A stretch of DNA of 64,000 bases from Pseudobacillus lumedeiriae (GTDB lineage: Bacteria; Bacillota; Bacilli; Bacillales; Domibacillaceae), in NCBI RefSeq assembly GCF_044891285.1, contig NZ_JAUIYO010000002.1:248001-312000 (forward strand), in the 5' to 3' direction. The notes under the pieces were generated by a model, which was not told where the DNA came from, made no database searches, and was given only the letters and a program-made list of their open reading frames with translations. Positions 51,005 through 58,991 of the stretch are shown here, one piece after another (within the stretch, counting starts at the first letter, position 1; every line of letters starts with the position of its first letter). Made by a program: the position numbers and the translations under genes.

Positions 51005-51952
51005 ATGAAAGTGTATATGTTGCGTCATCCGCATAACCTTCAAAAGAATAATTTTCCTTCCATAGTGATGGCCCTTGGTTTTTTTGATGGGGTTCATACT
51101 GGGCATCAGCAAGTGATTCGTGCGGCGGTAGCAAAAGCAAAGAGTCAAGGGATAAAAAGTGCGGTGATGACGTTTGACCCTCATCCATCCGTCGTCCTTG
51201 GCAATAAGCATAAGCAAATAAAATATATCACTCCTATTGATGAAAAGATTGAAAAAATTGAATCGTTAGAAGTGGATTACTTGTTTATCGTCCGCTTCAC
51301 TTCTGATTTTGCCGCGCTCGAACCGCAGCAATTTGTGGATGAATACATTATTGGTCTCCACGTGAAGCATGTCGTGGCAGGATTTGATTATACATATGGC
51401 CGCCTTGGAAAAGGAACGATGGAAACACTCCCCTTTCATTCGCGTGGAGCATTTACCTCTACAACAGTGGATAGATTTGAGCATGATAAAGAAAAAGTCA
51501 GTTCTACAAAGATCCGCCGGCTGCTTAGTGAGGGAAGTGTGGGAGAAGCTGCCCGTTTGCTTGGCAGGTTGTATGAAATAAAAGGAACGGTGATTCACGG
51601 AGATAAACGCGGCCGGAAAATAGGTTTTCCGACGGCTAATATTGAAGTGAATGAGGATCAATTAATTCCTGAGACAGGGGTATATGCGGTGAAATTAAAG
51701 GTAAAGGAACAGTGGCATAATGGTGTGTGCAACATCGGCTACCGTCCAACGTTTAAGCATCCGGATGAACACAGTCTGTCGGTAGAAGTGCATGTTTTTG
51801 ATTTTCACCGGTCGATCTATGGAGAAGAGGTTTCTATCAAATGGTATACTCGTCTGCGCGGTGAACAGAAATTTGATGGAATTGATGCTCTTATTGCTCA
51901 GATCAATCAGGATAAGCAGGCTGCTGCTTCTTACCTTAAAGAACAAGGGTAA
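51005..51952 (+). CDS. ribF: Bifunctional riboflavin kinase / FAD synthetase RibF
   Basis: RibF phosphorylates riboflavin to FMN and adenylylates it to FAD. The 315-residue protein has the N-terminal adenylyltransferase domain with ALGFFDGVHTGHQ and VSSTKIRRLLSEG, and a C-terminal kinase barrel with HGDKRGRKIGFPTANIE and YRPTF. B. subtilis calls it ribC. The ATG at 51005 follows AGGTGA; a GTG at 50996 overlaps that site. Confidence 0.96.
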   Translation: MKVYMLRHPHNLQKNNFPSIVMALGFFDGVHTGHQQVIRAAVAKAKSQGIKSAVMTFDPHPSVVLGNKHKQIKYITPIDEKIEKIESLEVDYLFIVRFTSDFAALEPQQFVDEYIIGLHVKHVVAGFDYTYGRLGKGTMETLPFHSRGAFTSTTVDRFEHDKEKVSSTKIRRLLSEGSVGEAARLLGRLYEIKGTVIHGDKRGRKIGFPTANIEVNEDQLIPETGVYAVKLKVKEQWHNGVCNIGYRPTFKHPDEHSLSVEVHVFDFHRSIYGEEVSIKWYTRLRGEQKFDGIDALIAQINQDKQAAASYLKEQG

Positions 51953-51957
51953 AAAGG

Positions 51958-51986
51958 TTGCACTTTTCTGTAGAATAAGTTATGAT
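51958..51986 (+). promoter_or_regulatory. SigA promoter of rpsO
   Basis: TTGCAC (51958-51963) and TATGAT (51981-51986) are separated by exactly 17 bases, just after the ribF stop. Confidence 0.7.
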
Positions 51987-51989
51987 AAC

Positions 51990-52065
51990 AAGTGCATTAT
52001 TTGAACCTTTGCTCGGCATCGCGCCACTCCGACGCATGCTTGGTAACAGGGGATTTTATAAAAAT
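51990..52065 (+). ncRNA. Probable S15 autoregulatory leader of rpsO
   Basis: The rpsO 5' leader contains GCTCGGCATCGCGCC, CTCCGACGCATGC and TGGTAACAGGGG in a compact fold about 60-80 bases before the start. In Bacillus and Geobacillus, S15 represses its own mRNA by binding a leader that mimics its rRNA site. I place this here by position and resemblance in memory; I could not align it to a covariance model. Confidence 0.45.
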
Positions 52066-52079
52066 AAGGAGGAATTACA

Positions 52080-52349
52080 ATGGCTTTAACTCAAGAACGC
52101 AAGAACGAAATCATCAACCAATACAAAACTCATGAAAGTGATACTGGTTCTCCAGAGGTGCAAATCGCTGTACTTACAGAGCAAATCAACACGTTAAATG
52201 GGCATTTGCGCACTCACAAAAAAGACCATCATTCACGTCGTGGATTGTTAAAAATGGTTGGACGTCGTCGTAACTTGTTATCATATTTACGTAACAAGGA
52301 TGTTCAACGTTATCGTGAATTGATTCAAAAATTAGGCTTGCGTCGCTAA
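52080..52349 (+). CDS. rpsO: 30S ribosomal protein S15
   Basis: S15 is a primary 16S rRNA-binding protein that nucleates the platform. The 89-residue product has the full family sequence: KTHESDTGSPEVQIAVLTEQI, then the HKKDHHSRRGLLKMVGRRRNLLSYL block. It starts at ATG behind AAGGAGG. A large folded element follows before pnp. Confidence 0.98.
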   Translation: MALTQERKNEIINQYKTHESDTGSPEVQIAVLTEQINTLNGHLRTHKKDHHSRRGLLKMVGRRRNLLSYLRNKDVQRYRELIQKLGLRR

Positions 52350-52356
52350 GCAGCTC

Positions 52357-52480
52357 AAAGAGGTTGTCCCTTAAGTGCCTGGCTCCTTCTTTATACGTCC
52401 ATATATGTAGATGACCGAAAGTTATTACTATATGGGCGCTAGAGGTGCCAAGCCCTGTACTTTTGGGGCATCCTCTTTTT
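52357..52480 (+). terminator. Large multi-helix element ending in a T run, rpsO-pnp gap
   Basis: Three nested helices are visible. Helix 1 joins 52358-52370 with 52465-52477 (12 of 13 paired, one G-U). Helix 2 joins 52373-52384 with 52451-52462 (10 of 12). Helix 3 joins 52396-52405 with 52429-52438 (10 of 10, one G-U). Helix 1 ends in TTTTT. It probably terminates rpsO transcription, but at about 120 bases it is far larger than a normal terminator. The gap 52350-52679 also holds the pnp promoter candidate. Confidence 0.6.
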
Positions 52481-52595
52481 ATTACGAGAAAAACATTTGG
52501 GATTTAATTCCAAGGTTAAATAAAAATAGAATGAGTAACTTATGTTTTTTAGCGAAAAATACATAGGATAGATAAATTCATTAAAAGATATAACT

Positions 52596-52623
52596 TTGCA
52601 TGAATCGACACGAGTGTTATGCT
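52596..52623 (+). promoter_or_regulatory. Candidate SigA promoter of pnp
   Basis: TTGCAT (52596-52601) and TATGCT (52618-52623) are 16 bases apart, about 57 bases before the pnp start. Both hexamers are partial matches to consensus. Confidence 0.45.
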
Positions 52624-52679
52624 AATAGTTAGAATAATACGTAATGATCACATTTTATGGTATAGAGAGGGGTTCATTT

Positions 52680-54806
52680 ATGGAGCAAAGAAAGCAGACG
52701 TTTTCCATAGAATGGGCAGGCCGCCAGCTGACTGTTGAGGTTGGCCAGGTCGCTAAGCAAGCTAATGGAGCGGCATTAATCCGTTATGGAGATACGGTCG
52801 TATTGAGTACAGCAACTGCTTCAAAAGAAGCAAAGCCTTTTGACTTTTTCCCGTTGACAGTTAATTATGAGGAACGCTTATATGCTGTTGGGAAAATCCC
52901 AGGCGGATTTATTAAGAGAGAAGGCCGTCCGAGTGAGAAAGCAACGCTCGCAAGCCGTCTGATCGACCGCCCGATCCGTCCGTTGTTTGCAGAAGGATTT
53001 CGTAATGAGGTGCAAGTGATCAGCGTGGTAATGAGCGTCGATCAGAACTGCTCTTCTGAAATGGCAGCGATGTTCGGTTCATCTCTGGCATTAAGCATTT
53101 CTGATATTCCATTTGAAGGACCGATTGCTGGTGTCATCGTTGGCCGTGTCAATGGAGAATTTATCATTAATCCATCCGTTGAACAACTTGAGGCAAGCGA
53201 TATGCATTTAACTGTAGCCGGAACGAAAGACGCAATCAACATGGTAGAGGCGGGTGCGGATGAAGTAACCGAGGAAGTCATGCTTGAAGCGATCATGTTT
53301 GGTCATGAAGAAATTAAGCGGTTAATTGCTTTTCAAGAAGAGATTGTAAAGGCAGCAGGTAAAGAAAAAATTGAAGTTGAATTATACGAACTAGATGCAG
53401 AGGCCGAACAACAAGTTCGCGCTATCTGTGAAAAAGAGATGATTGCAGCGATACAGGTGCAGGAGAAGCATGCACGTGAAGATGCGATCAACGCAGTAAA
53501 GGCAGACGTTATTGAAAAATTTACGGCTGAAGAAGCGGATGAAGCAACGATGAAACAAGTTTCACAAATTTTGGACAAGATTGTAAAAGAAGAAGTCCGC
53601 CGCTTAATTACAGTAGAAAAAGTAAGACCCGACGGCCGAAAAATTGATGAGATTCGTCCGCTGTCTTCTGAAGTCAGCTTACTGCCGCGTACACATGGTT
53701 CTGGGATGTTTACCCGCGGGCAAACACAAGTGCTCAGCATTTGTACACTTGGGGCATTGGGAGATGTCCAAATTCTGGACGGGCTTGGTATTGAAGAGTC
53801 TAAACGTTTTATGCACCACTATAATTTTCCTTCCTTTAGTGTGGGAGAAACTCGTCCGCTGCGTGCACCAGGCCGCCGTGAAATTGGACACGGAGCCCTG
53901 GGAGAACGAGCGCTCGAGCCGATTATTCCAGATGAGAAGGAATTTCCATATACCGTTCGACTCGTATCCGAAGTGCTTGAATCAAACGGCTCTTCTTCGC
54001 AAGCAAGCATTTGTGCCAGTACAATGGCTCTAATGGACGCAGGTGTTCCGATTAAGGCTCCTGTAGCTGGAATTGCGATGGGACTTGTAAAGTCTGGTGA
54101 GCACTATACGGTTTTATCAGACATTCAAGGAATGGAAGACCATTTAGGAGATATGGACTTTAAAGTAGCTGGTACAGCTAAAGGTGTAACAGCGCTGCAA
54201 ATGGATATTAAAATTGAAGGGTTGAGCCGTCAAATTTTAGAGGAAGCCCTTCAGCAAGCAAAGAAAGGCCGTATGCATATTTTAGATCATATGATTTCTG
54301 TCATCGCCGAACCGCGCAGCGAACTCTCAGATTATGCTCCGAAAATCTTAACAATGACGATTAATCCGGATAAGATTCGTGATGTTATTGGGCCGAGCGG
54401 AAAACAAATTAATAAAATTATCGAGGAAACAGGAGTTAAGATTGATATCGAACAGGATGGTACGATCTTTATTTCTTCTATTAATGCTGAGCAGAACCAG
54501 GCTGCGAAGAGAATTATTGCTGACATCGTACGTGAAGTCGAAGTGGGACAAATGTATGACGGTACAGTGAAACGGATTGAGAAATTTGGTACATTTGTGG
54601 AACTGTTCCCTGGCAAAGACGGACTTGTCCATATTTCAGAGCTTGCTGAAGAGCGTGTTCGTAAAGTGGAAGACGTGGTTTCACTTGGTGATAAGCTACT
54701 CGTGAAAGTCATCGGAATTGATGAACAAGGACGGGTAAACCTTTCACGCAAAGCTGTGCTTAAAGAGCAGAAAGAAGCAGCTGAAAAACAAGAACAGCAA
54801 TCGTAA
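52680..54806 (+). CDS. pnp: Polyribonucleotide nucleotidyltransferase (PNPase)
   Basis: PNPase degrades RNA 3' to 5' by phosphorolysis. The 708-residue protein has two RNase PH domains (1-140 and about 310-530), with ASRLIDRPIRPLF in the first and GQTQVLSICTLGA and SDIQGMEDHLGDMDFKVAG in the second. A KH domain (IRDVIGPSGKQINKI) and a C-terminal S1 domain (YDGTVKRIEKFGTFVELFPG) follow. ATG 52680 sits behind AGAGAGGGG; an in-frame codon at 52644 precedes that site. A terminator follows. Confidence 0.97.
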   Translation: MEQRKQTFSIEWAGRQLTVEVGQVAKQANGAALIRYGDTVVLSTATASKEAKPFDFFPLTVNYEERLYAVGKIPGGFIKREGRPSEKATLASRLIDRPIRPLFAEGFRNEVQVISVVMSVDQNCSSEMAAMFGSSLALSISDIPFEGPIAGVIVGRVNGEFIINPSVEQLEASDMHLTVAGTKDAINMVEAGADEVTEEVMLEAIMFGHEEIKRLIAFQEEIVKAAGKEKIEVELYELDAEAEQQVRAICEKEMIAAIQVQEKHAREDAINAVKADVIEKFTAEEADEATMKQVSQILDKIVKEEVRRLITVEKVRPDGRKIDEIRPLSSEVSLLPRTHGSGMFTRGQTQVLSICTLGALGDVQILDGLGIEESKRFMHHYNFPSFSVGETRPLRAPGRREIGHGALGERALEPIIPDEKEFPYTVRLVSEVLESNGSSSQASICASTMALMDAGVPIKAPVAGIAMGLVKSGEHYTVLSDIQGMEDHLGDMDFKVAGTAKGVTALQMDIKIEGLSRQILEEALQQAKKGRMHILDHMISVIAEPRSELSDYAPKILTMTINPDKIRDVIGPSGKQINKIIEETGVKIDIEQDGTIFISSINAEQNQAAKRIIADIVREVEVGQMYDGTVKRIEKFGTFVELFPGKDGLVHISELAEERVRKVEDVVSLGDKLLVKVIGIDEQGRVNLSRKAVLKEQKEAAEKQEQQS

Positions 54807-54810
54807 TCGT

Positions 54811-54842
54811 GTAACCAGAGGGGAAATCCTCTGGTTTTTTCG
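54811..54842 (+). terminator. Intrinsic terminator after pnp
   Basis: AACCAGAGG (54813-54821) pairs perfectly with CCTCTGGTT (54828-54836) over a 6-base loop, followed by a T run. Confidence 0.9.
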
Positions 54843-54901
54843 ATTGTTCTATATCCTTCTCGTTGTTCATAATTTTAAAACAATAGAAGGAGGCATAGAC
54901 A

Positions 54902-55876
54902 ATGTGGAAAATAAAACATATGATTAGTATATTAGTGATGGGAATCATCCTATTTTTTTTCGTAGAAAACCAGGCAGTCAGTGCTTATCTTGCGCAGTTA
55001 AAACATAAAGCCGTGTTTACACATCAAAGTGTTCCGTCATTAAGGGACCGAATCAAACAAGAAGCGAAAGATCGGCGGATTCAGCCGCAGGACGCTAAAA
55101 TAGACCGTGTGTGGAAAGCTATTCCAGGGTATAATGGACTGGAAGTAGATGAAAAAAAATCATATAAAATGATGAAAAAAGATGGAGTGTTTAAAGAAAA
55201 CCGTTTAATATACAAACAGGTACCGCCTGAGGTTCATTTAAAGGACTTGCCTCCTGCCCCGATCTATCGCGGCCACCCAGACAAAACGATGGTTAGTTTT
55301 GCTATTAATGTGGCTTGGGGAGAAGAATATTTGCCAGACATGTTAGAAGTATTGAAAAAACATTCAATTCATGCTACGTTTTTCTTCGAAGGACGGTGGG
55401 TAAAAAATCACCCGGATCTGGCAAAAATGATTATTGAGGCCGGTCACGAGGGGGGAAATCATTCCTATACTCATCCTGATATGGCGCGTATAAGTGAAGC
55501 ACGTGCGGCAGAAGAAATGGAAAAAACGAATAGCGTCATTGAGTCCGCAACAGGGACACGTCCTGTCTTGTTTGCTCCTCCGAGCGGAAGTTTCACTGAT
55601 GTGACAGTGAAAACGGCTCATCGTCTAGGAATGCAGACAACGTTGTGGACAGTAGATACGATTGACTGGAAGAAGCCGGCGCCTGATGTCCTTATTAATA
55701 GGGTAATAAGCCGCGTTCATCCGGGGGCGATTATTTTAATGCATCCGACTGAAGCGTCATCAGCTTCCTTAAATACATTGATCACAGAAATACAAGCTAA
55801 ACAATTAAAAATAGACACTGTGTCTAATCTGCTAAATGAAACTAGAATTATTTCTCATAAAACATCTAGTCATTAA
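54902..55876 (+). CDS. ylxY: Polysaccharide deacetylase-like protein YlxY
   Basis: The 324-residue protein has an N-terminal signal/anchor (about 7-28) and a NodB-type deacetylase domain (about 125-310). Metal-binding NHSYTHPDM is near residue 187, with FAPPSGSF and ILMHPT downstream. The usual first motif TFDDG, which holds the catalytic Asp, is replaced by SFAINVAWGEE near residue 132, so ordinary deacetylase activity is doubtful. The same replacement is, from memory, typical of YlxY in Bacillus. It lies between pnp and mlpA as in B. subtilis. Confidence 0.9.
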   Translation: MWKIKHMISILVMGIILFFFVENQAVSAYLAQLKHKAVFTHQSVPSLRDRIKQEAKDRRIQPQDAKIDRVWKAIPGYNGLEVDEKKSYKMMKKDGVFKENRLIYKQVPPEVHLKDLPPAPIYRGHPDKTMVSFAINVAWGEEYLPDMLEVLKKHSIHATFFFEGRWVKNHPDLAKMIIEAGHEGGNHSYTHPDMARISEARAAEEMEKTNSVIESATGTRPVLFAPPSGSFTDVTVKTAHRLGMQTTLWTVDTIDWKKPAPDVLINRVISRVHPGAIILMHPTEASSASLNTLITEIQAKQLKIDTVSNLLNETRIISHKTSSH

Positions 55877-55920
55877 CGAACCTCGGCTTTTTTCACAGCA
55901 GCTGAAGTAGGAGGATTACA

Positions 55921-57156
55921 TTGATAAAAAAGTTTACTTGCGATAATGGAGTTACAATAGTAATGGAAGAGATACCAACTGTACGATCAGCAGCGATTGG
56001 TATTTGGATTGCCACAGGCTCAAGAGATGAAACGCCTGAAAATAATGGGATTTCCCACTTTCTAGAGCATATGTTTTTTAAAGGAACGGACACGAAATCA
56101 GCAAAGGAAATTGCTGAGAGCTTCGATAGCATCGGAGGGCAGGTCAATGCATTTACTTCAAAAGAGTATACGTGTTACTACGCGAAAGTGCTTGACAATC
56201 ATGCATCTTATGCTTTAGATACACTTGCTGATATGTTTTTTAACTCCTCTTTCGTTGAAGAAGAGATGAATAAGGAGAAAAGCGTCATAGCGGAAGAAAT
56301 TAAAATGTATGAAGATACACCTGATGACATTGTTCATGATTTGCTGAGCAAAGCTGTTTATAAAAATCATCCGCTAGGGTATCCGATTCTTGGTACGGAA
56401 GAGACATTGGCTTCCTTTACTAGAGAAAAGCTAAAACAGTACATGCATAATATGTATACACCTGACCGCGTTGTTATTTCTATTGCGGGCAATGTTAATG
56501 AACAGTTAATCAAACAGGCGGTAAAGCTTTTCGGCTCGTATGAAGGCGGCAGCCGTTTGACGAATCATACTGCTCCAGAAACATTTACAGAAAAGGTATC
56601 TCGAAAAAAAGAAACAGAACAAGCACATCTTTGTCTTGGATTCGAAGGGCTGCCGATCGGCCATCAGAATGTATACAGTTTAATTGTTCTGAACAATATT
56701 TTAGGAGGAAGTATGTCTTCTCGGCTATTTCAAGAAGTACGTGAGCAGAGAGGCCTTGCCTATTCCGTTTTCTCCTATCATTCCTCTTTCCAAGACAGCG
56801 GCCTTGTGACAATTTACGGCGGTACAGGGGCGAATCAGGTGAATGAACTGTTCGAAACGATTCAGGAAACACTTGCGGTTCTGAAAGCAGAAGGAATCAG
56901 TGAAAAAGAACTGCGCAATAGCAAAGAGCAGTTAAAAGGCAGCCTGATGCTAAGTCTAGAAAGTACGAACAGCCGAATGAGCCGTAATGGAAAAAATGAA
57001 CTATTGTTGAAAAAGCACCGTTCTCTCGATGAGATCGTGAGTTTGATTGATGAGGTCACGTTAGAAAGCGTCAATGTTCTTGGTAATAAAATTTTCGACA
57101 GCGACTATTCAGCAGCTTTGATCAGCCCTGATGGAAAGCTTCCTATTAATATGTAA
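55921..57156 (+). CDS. mlpA: M16-family zinc peptidase MlpA (YmxG)
   Basis: The 411-residue protein is a pitrilysin/mitochondrial-processing-peptidase homologue with the inverted zinc motif HFLEH (about 43-47) and the distal Glu in the EEIKMYEDTPDD block. The second half-domain has ETEQAHLCLGFEGLP and NILGGSMSSRLFQEVREQRGLAYS. It starts with TTG behind TAGGAGG. In B. subtilis it influences aprE and other regulation; its substrates are not known. The usual next gene, ymxH, is missing. Confidence 0.94.
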   Translation: MIKKFTCDNGVTIVMEEIPTVRSAAIGIWIATGSRDETPENNGISHFLEHMFFKGTDTKSAKEIAESFDSIGGQVNAFTSKEYTCYYAKVLDNHASYALDTLADMFFNSSFVEEEMNKEKSVIAEEIKMYEDTPDDIVHDLLSKAVYKNHPLGYPILGTEETLASFTREKLKQYMHNMYTPDRVVISIAGNVNEQLIKQAVKLFGSYEGGSRLTNHTAPETFTEKVSRKKETEQAHLCLGFEGLPIGHQNVYSLIVLNNILGGSMSSRLFQEVREQRGLAYSVFSYHSSFQDSGLVTIYGGTGANQVNELFETIQETLAVLKAEGISEKELRNSKEQLKGSLMLSLESTNSRMSRNGKNELLLKKHRSLDEIVSLIDEVTLESVNVLGNKIFDSDYSAALISPDGKLPINM

Positions 57157-57174
57157 TCAAAGTGTTTAAGATGA

Positions 57175-57206
57175 TTTCCCCTGCATAATGCAGGGGATTT
57201 TTTTTA
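57175..57206 (+). terminator. Intrinsic terminator after mlpA
   Basis: TCCCCTGCA (57177-57185) pairs with TGCAGGGGA (57189-57197) over a 3-base loop, followed by a run of T. Confidence 0.9.
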
Positions 57207-57235
57207 TGAAAAAGAAACTATTTCCCTATTCATTT

Positions 57236-57263
57236 CACCGAAACTTTATTTCTTCATACAATG
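57236..57263 (+). promoter_or_regulatory. Candidate SigK promoter of dpaAB
   Basis: CACC (57236-57239) fits the SigK -35 (mACm), and CATACAATG (57255-57263) fits the -10 CATANNNTA except for the last base. The spacer is 15 bases, close to the usual 16. B. subtilis spoVF is expressed from a SigK promoter in the mother cell, which supports the call. Confidence 0.5.
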
Positions 57264-57306
57264 TAGAAGTAAGGCAGTAGAGAGTGTGAAAAGGGTGGTG
57301 AAGGCG

Positions 57307-58200
57307 ATGCTGACAGAATTCCAAATAGCGGTGTTGGGAGGAGATGCCCGGCAGCTTGAAATCATCAGGAAACTAACAGAGCTTGATGCCAAGGTATATT
57401 TGGCAGGATTTGAACAGCTGGAACAAAGCTTTACTGGTGCTGTAAAAGAAAAACTAGAAGAGCTGCCTTTTGATGAATTAGACGCCATCATACTTCCTGT
57501 AGCGGGCTTACAGCCGACAGGTGAAATTGAAACAGTGTTTTCATCCGCACCTCTTCGCTTAACGGAAGAAATGCTCACAAGAACACCGGCTCACTGTGTC
57601 ATATTTACTGGGATCAGTCCACCGGTTCTCACGAAGTTGGCAGAGCAAACAGGAAAAACGCTTATTCGATTATTTGACCGTGATGATGTAGCTATTTATA
57701 ATTCGATCCCGACAGCCGAGGGAGCAGTTATGATGGCGATTCAGCATACCGATTTTACAATACATGGCTCATCTGTCGCTGTTCTCGGGATGGGGAGAGT
57801 AGGGATGAGTGTAGCTAGAACGTTTAAAAACTTAGGAGCAAATGTAAGGCTCGGTGCAAGAAAAAGCGAGCATTTGGCTCGGGCGATTGAAATGGGGCTG
57901 ACACCATTTTCCATTGAACAGCTTCCTCAAGAAGCAGAGACTCTTGATATTGTGATTAATACAATCCCTTCTCGAGTCATTACGGCTCCAGCGATCGTAA
58001 AAATGAAGCCGAACACATTAATTATTGATTTAGCTTCCAAACCAGGGGGAACTGATTTTCAATTTGCTAAAAAAAGGGGTATAAAAGCGATCCTTGCTTT
58101 AGGGCTGCCCGGAATTGTTGCTCCTAAAACAGCAGGCCAGGTACTGGCAGGTGTGCTTGCGGAACTATTAAGAAAGATGGATAACAGGAAAGGGGATTGA
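57307..58200 (+). CDS. dpaA: Dipicolinate synthase subunit A (SpoVFA)
   Basis: DpaA with DpaB makes dipicolinic acid from the DapA product in the sporulating mother cell. The 297-residue protein has an N-terminal domain (AVLGGDARQLEIIRKL) and a C-terminal NAD(P)-binding domain with VAVLGMGRVGMSVARTF and ASKPGGTDF. The ATG at 57307 fits the B. subtilis start; the frame is open from GTG 57286 but that codon lacks a ribosome site. The stop is four bases before dpaB. Confidence 0.95.
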   Translation: MLTEFQIAVLGGDARQLEIIRKLTELDAKVYLAGFEQLEQSFTGAVKEKLEELPFDELDAIILPVAGLQPTGEIETVFSSAPLRLTEEMLTRTPAHCVIFTGISPPVLTKLAEQTGKTLIRLFDRDDVAIYNSIPTAEGAVMMAIQHTDFTIHGSSVAVLGMGRVGMSVARTFKNLGANVRLGARKSEHLARAIEMGLTPFSIEQLPQEAETLDIVINTIPSRVITAPAIVKMKPNTLIIDLASKPGGTDFQFAKKRGIKAILALGLPGIVAPKTAGQVLAGVLAELLRKMDNRKGD

Positions 58201-58203
58201 AAA

Positions 58204-58803
58204 ATGTCATTAAAAGGGAAGCGGATTGGCTTTGGTATTACCGGCTCTCATTGTACGTATGAAGAGGTATTTCCTCAGATTGAGCAGCTTGTTCAACTTG
58301 GGGCTGATGTAGTGCCGATCGTTACCGCTACTGTGAAAGGAACGGGTACACGCTTTGGTGAAGCCGGCGTGTGGGTGAAAAAGATTGAAGAAGTGACTGG
58401 CAAAGAGGTCATAGATTCTATTGTGGACGCTGAGCCGCTTGGTCCGAAAGCTCCGCTTGATTGTATGGTCATCGCCCCAATCACTGGCAATTCAATTAGC
58501 AAATTCGCCAATGCGATGACGGATTCTCCAGTGTTAATGGCCGCAAAAGCGACACTCCGTAATTTAAAACCAGTTGTTCTTGGGATATCGACAAATGATG
58601 CCCTGGGGCTAAGCGGGTTAAACATTATGAGGCTCATGTCCGTAAAAAATATATACTTTATTCCTTTTGGCCAGGATGATCCAATTAAGAAGCCTAATTC
58701 GATGATTGCAAGGCTGGCCAGTATACCTGAAACGATCGAAGCGGCTCTGCAAGGAAAGCAAGTGCAGCCGGTGATCATTGAACGATTTCGGGATGGGAGT
58801 TAA
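58204..58803 (+). CDS. dpaB: Dipicolinate synthase subunit B (SpoVFB)
   Basis: DpaB is a flavoprotein-type subunit of dipicolinate synthase. The 199-residue product has IGFGITGSHCTYEEVFPQIE, the PITGNSISKFANAMTDSPVLMAAKA block and GLNIMRLM, all typical of the family related to PPC decarboxylase-like flavoproteins. It begins three bases after dpaA with its own ribosome site, GAAAGGGG. Confidence 0.95.
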   Translation: MSLKGKRIGFGITGSHCTYEEVFPQIEQLVQLGADVVPIVTATVKGTGTRFGEAGVWVKKIEEVTGKEVIDSIVDAEPLGPKAPLDCMVIAPITGNSISKFANAMTDSPVLMAAKATLRNLKPVVLGISTNDALGLSGLNIMRLMSVKNIYFIPFGQDDPIKKPNSMIARLASIPETIEAALQGKQVQPVIIERFRDGS

Positions 58804-58818
58804 TATCTCCCTCTTTTT
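58795..58818 (+). terminator. Weak terminator after dpaB
   Basis: GGGAG (58795-58799) pairs with CTCCC (58807-58811) over 7 bases, followed by TCTTTTTT. The stem is only five base pairs and spans the dpaB stop, so termination may be partial. Confidence 0.45.
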
Positions 58819-58872
58819 TCTCTTTTTTTATAGAACTCAACATTTTCTTGCTCTTTTCCGAATTTAATGTGA

Positions 58873-58889
58873 TAAAATAATAGCTATTA
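58873..58889. promoter_or_regulatory. AT-rich palindrome and possible -10 upstream of asd
   Basis: TAATAGCTATTA (58878-58889) is a perfect 12-base palindrome, overlapping a TAAAAT -10-like hexamer (58873-58878) with TTGCTC at 58848, 19 bases away. The 188-base gap 58804-58991 contains no lysine riboswitch that I recognise. Confidence 0.25.
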
Positions 58890-58991
58890 GAAGTGTTATG
58901 CTATTCTTTTTACTATTAGATACGATTTGAAAACTATTACATATGCACAAGTTTATTTGTTCATAGGGAATGTTGAAAGGGGAAAAAGAGA

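Noticed and set aside
58804..58991. Lysine riboswitch before asd/dapG
   Set aside because: The leader is AT-rich and short and lacks the multi-helix junction and conserved core of a lysine riboswitch.
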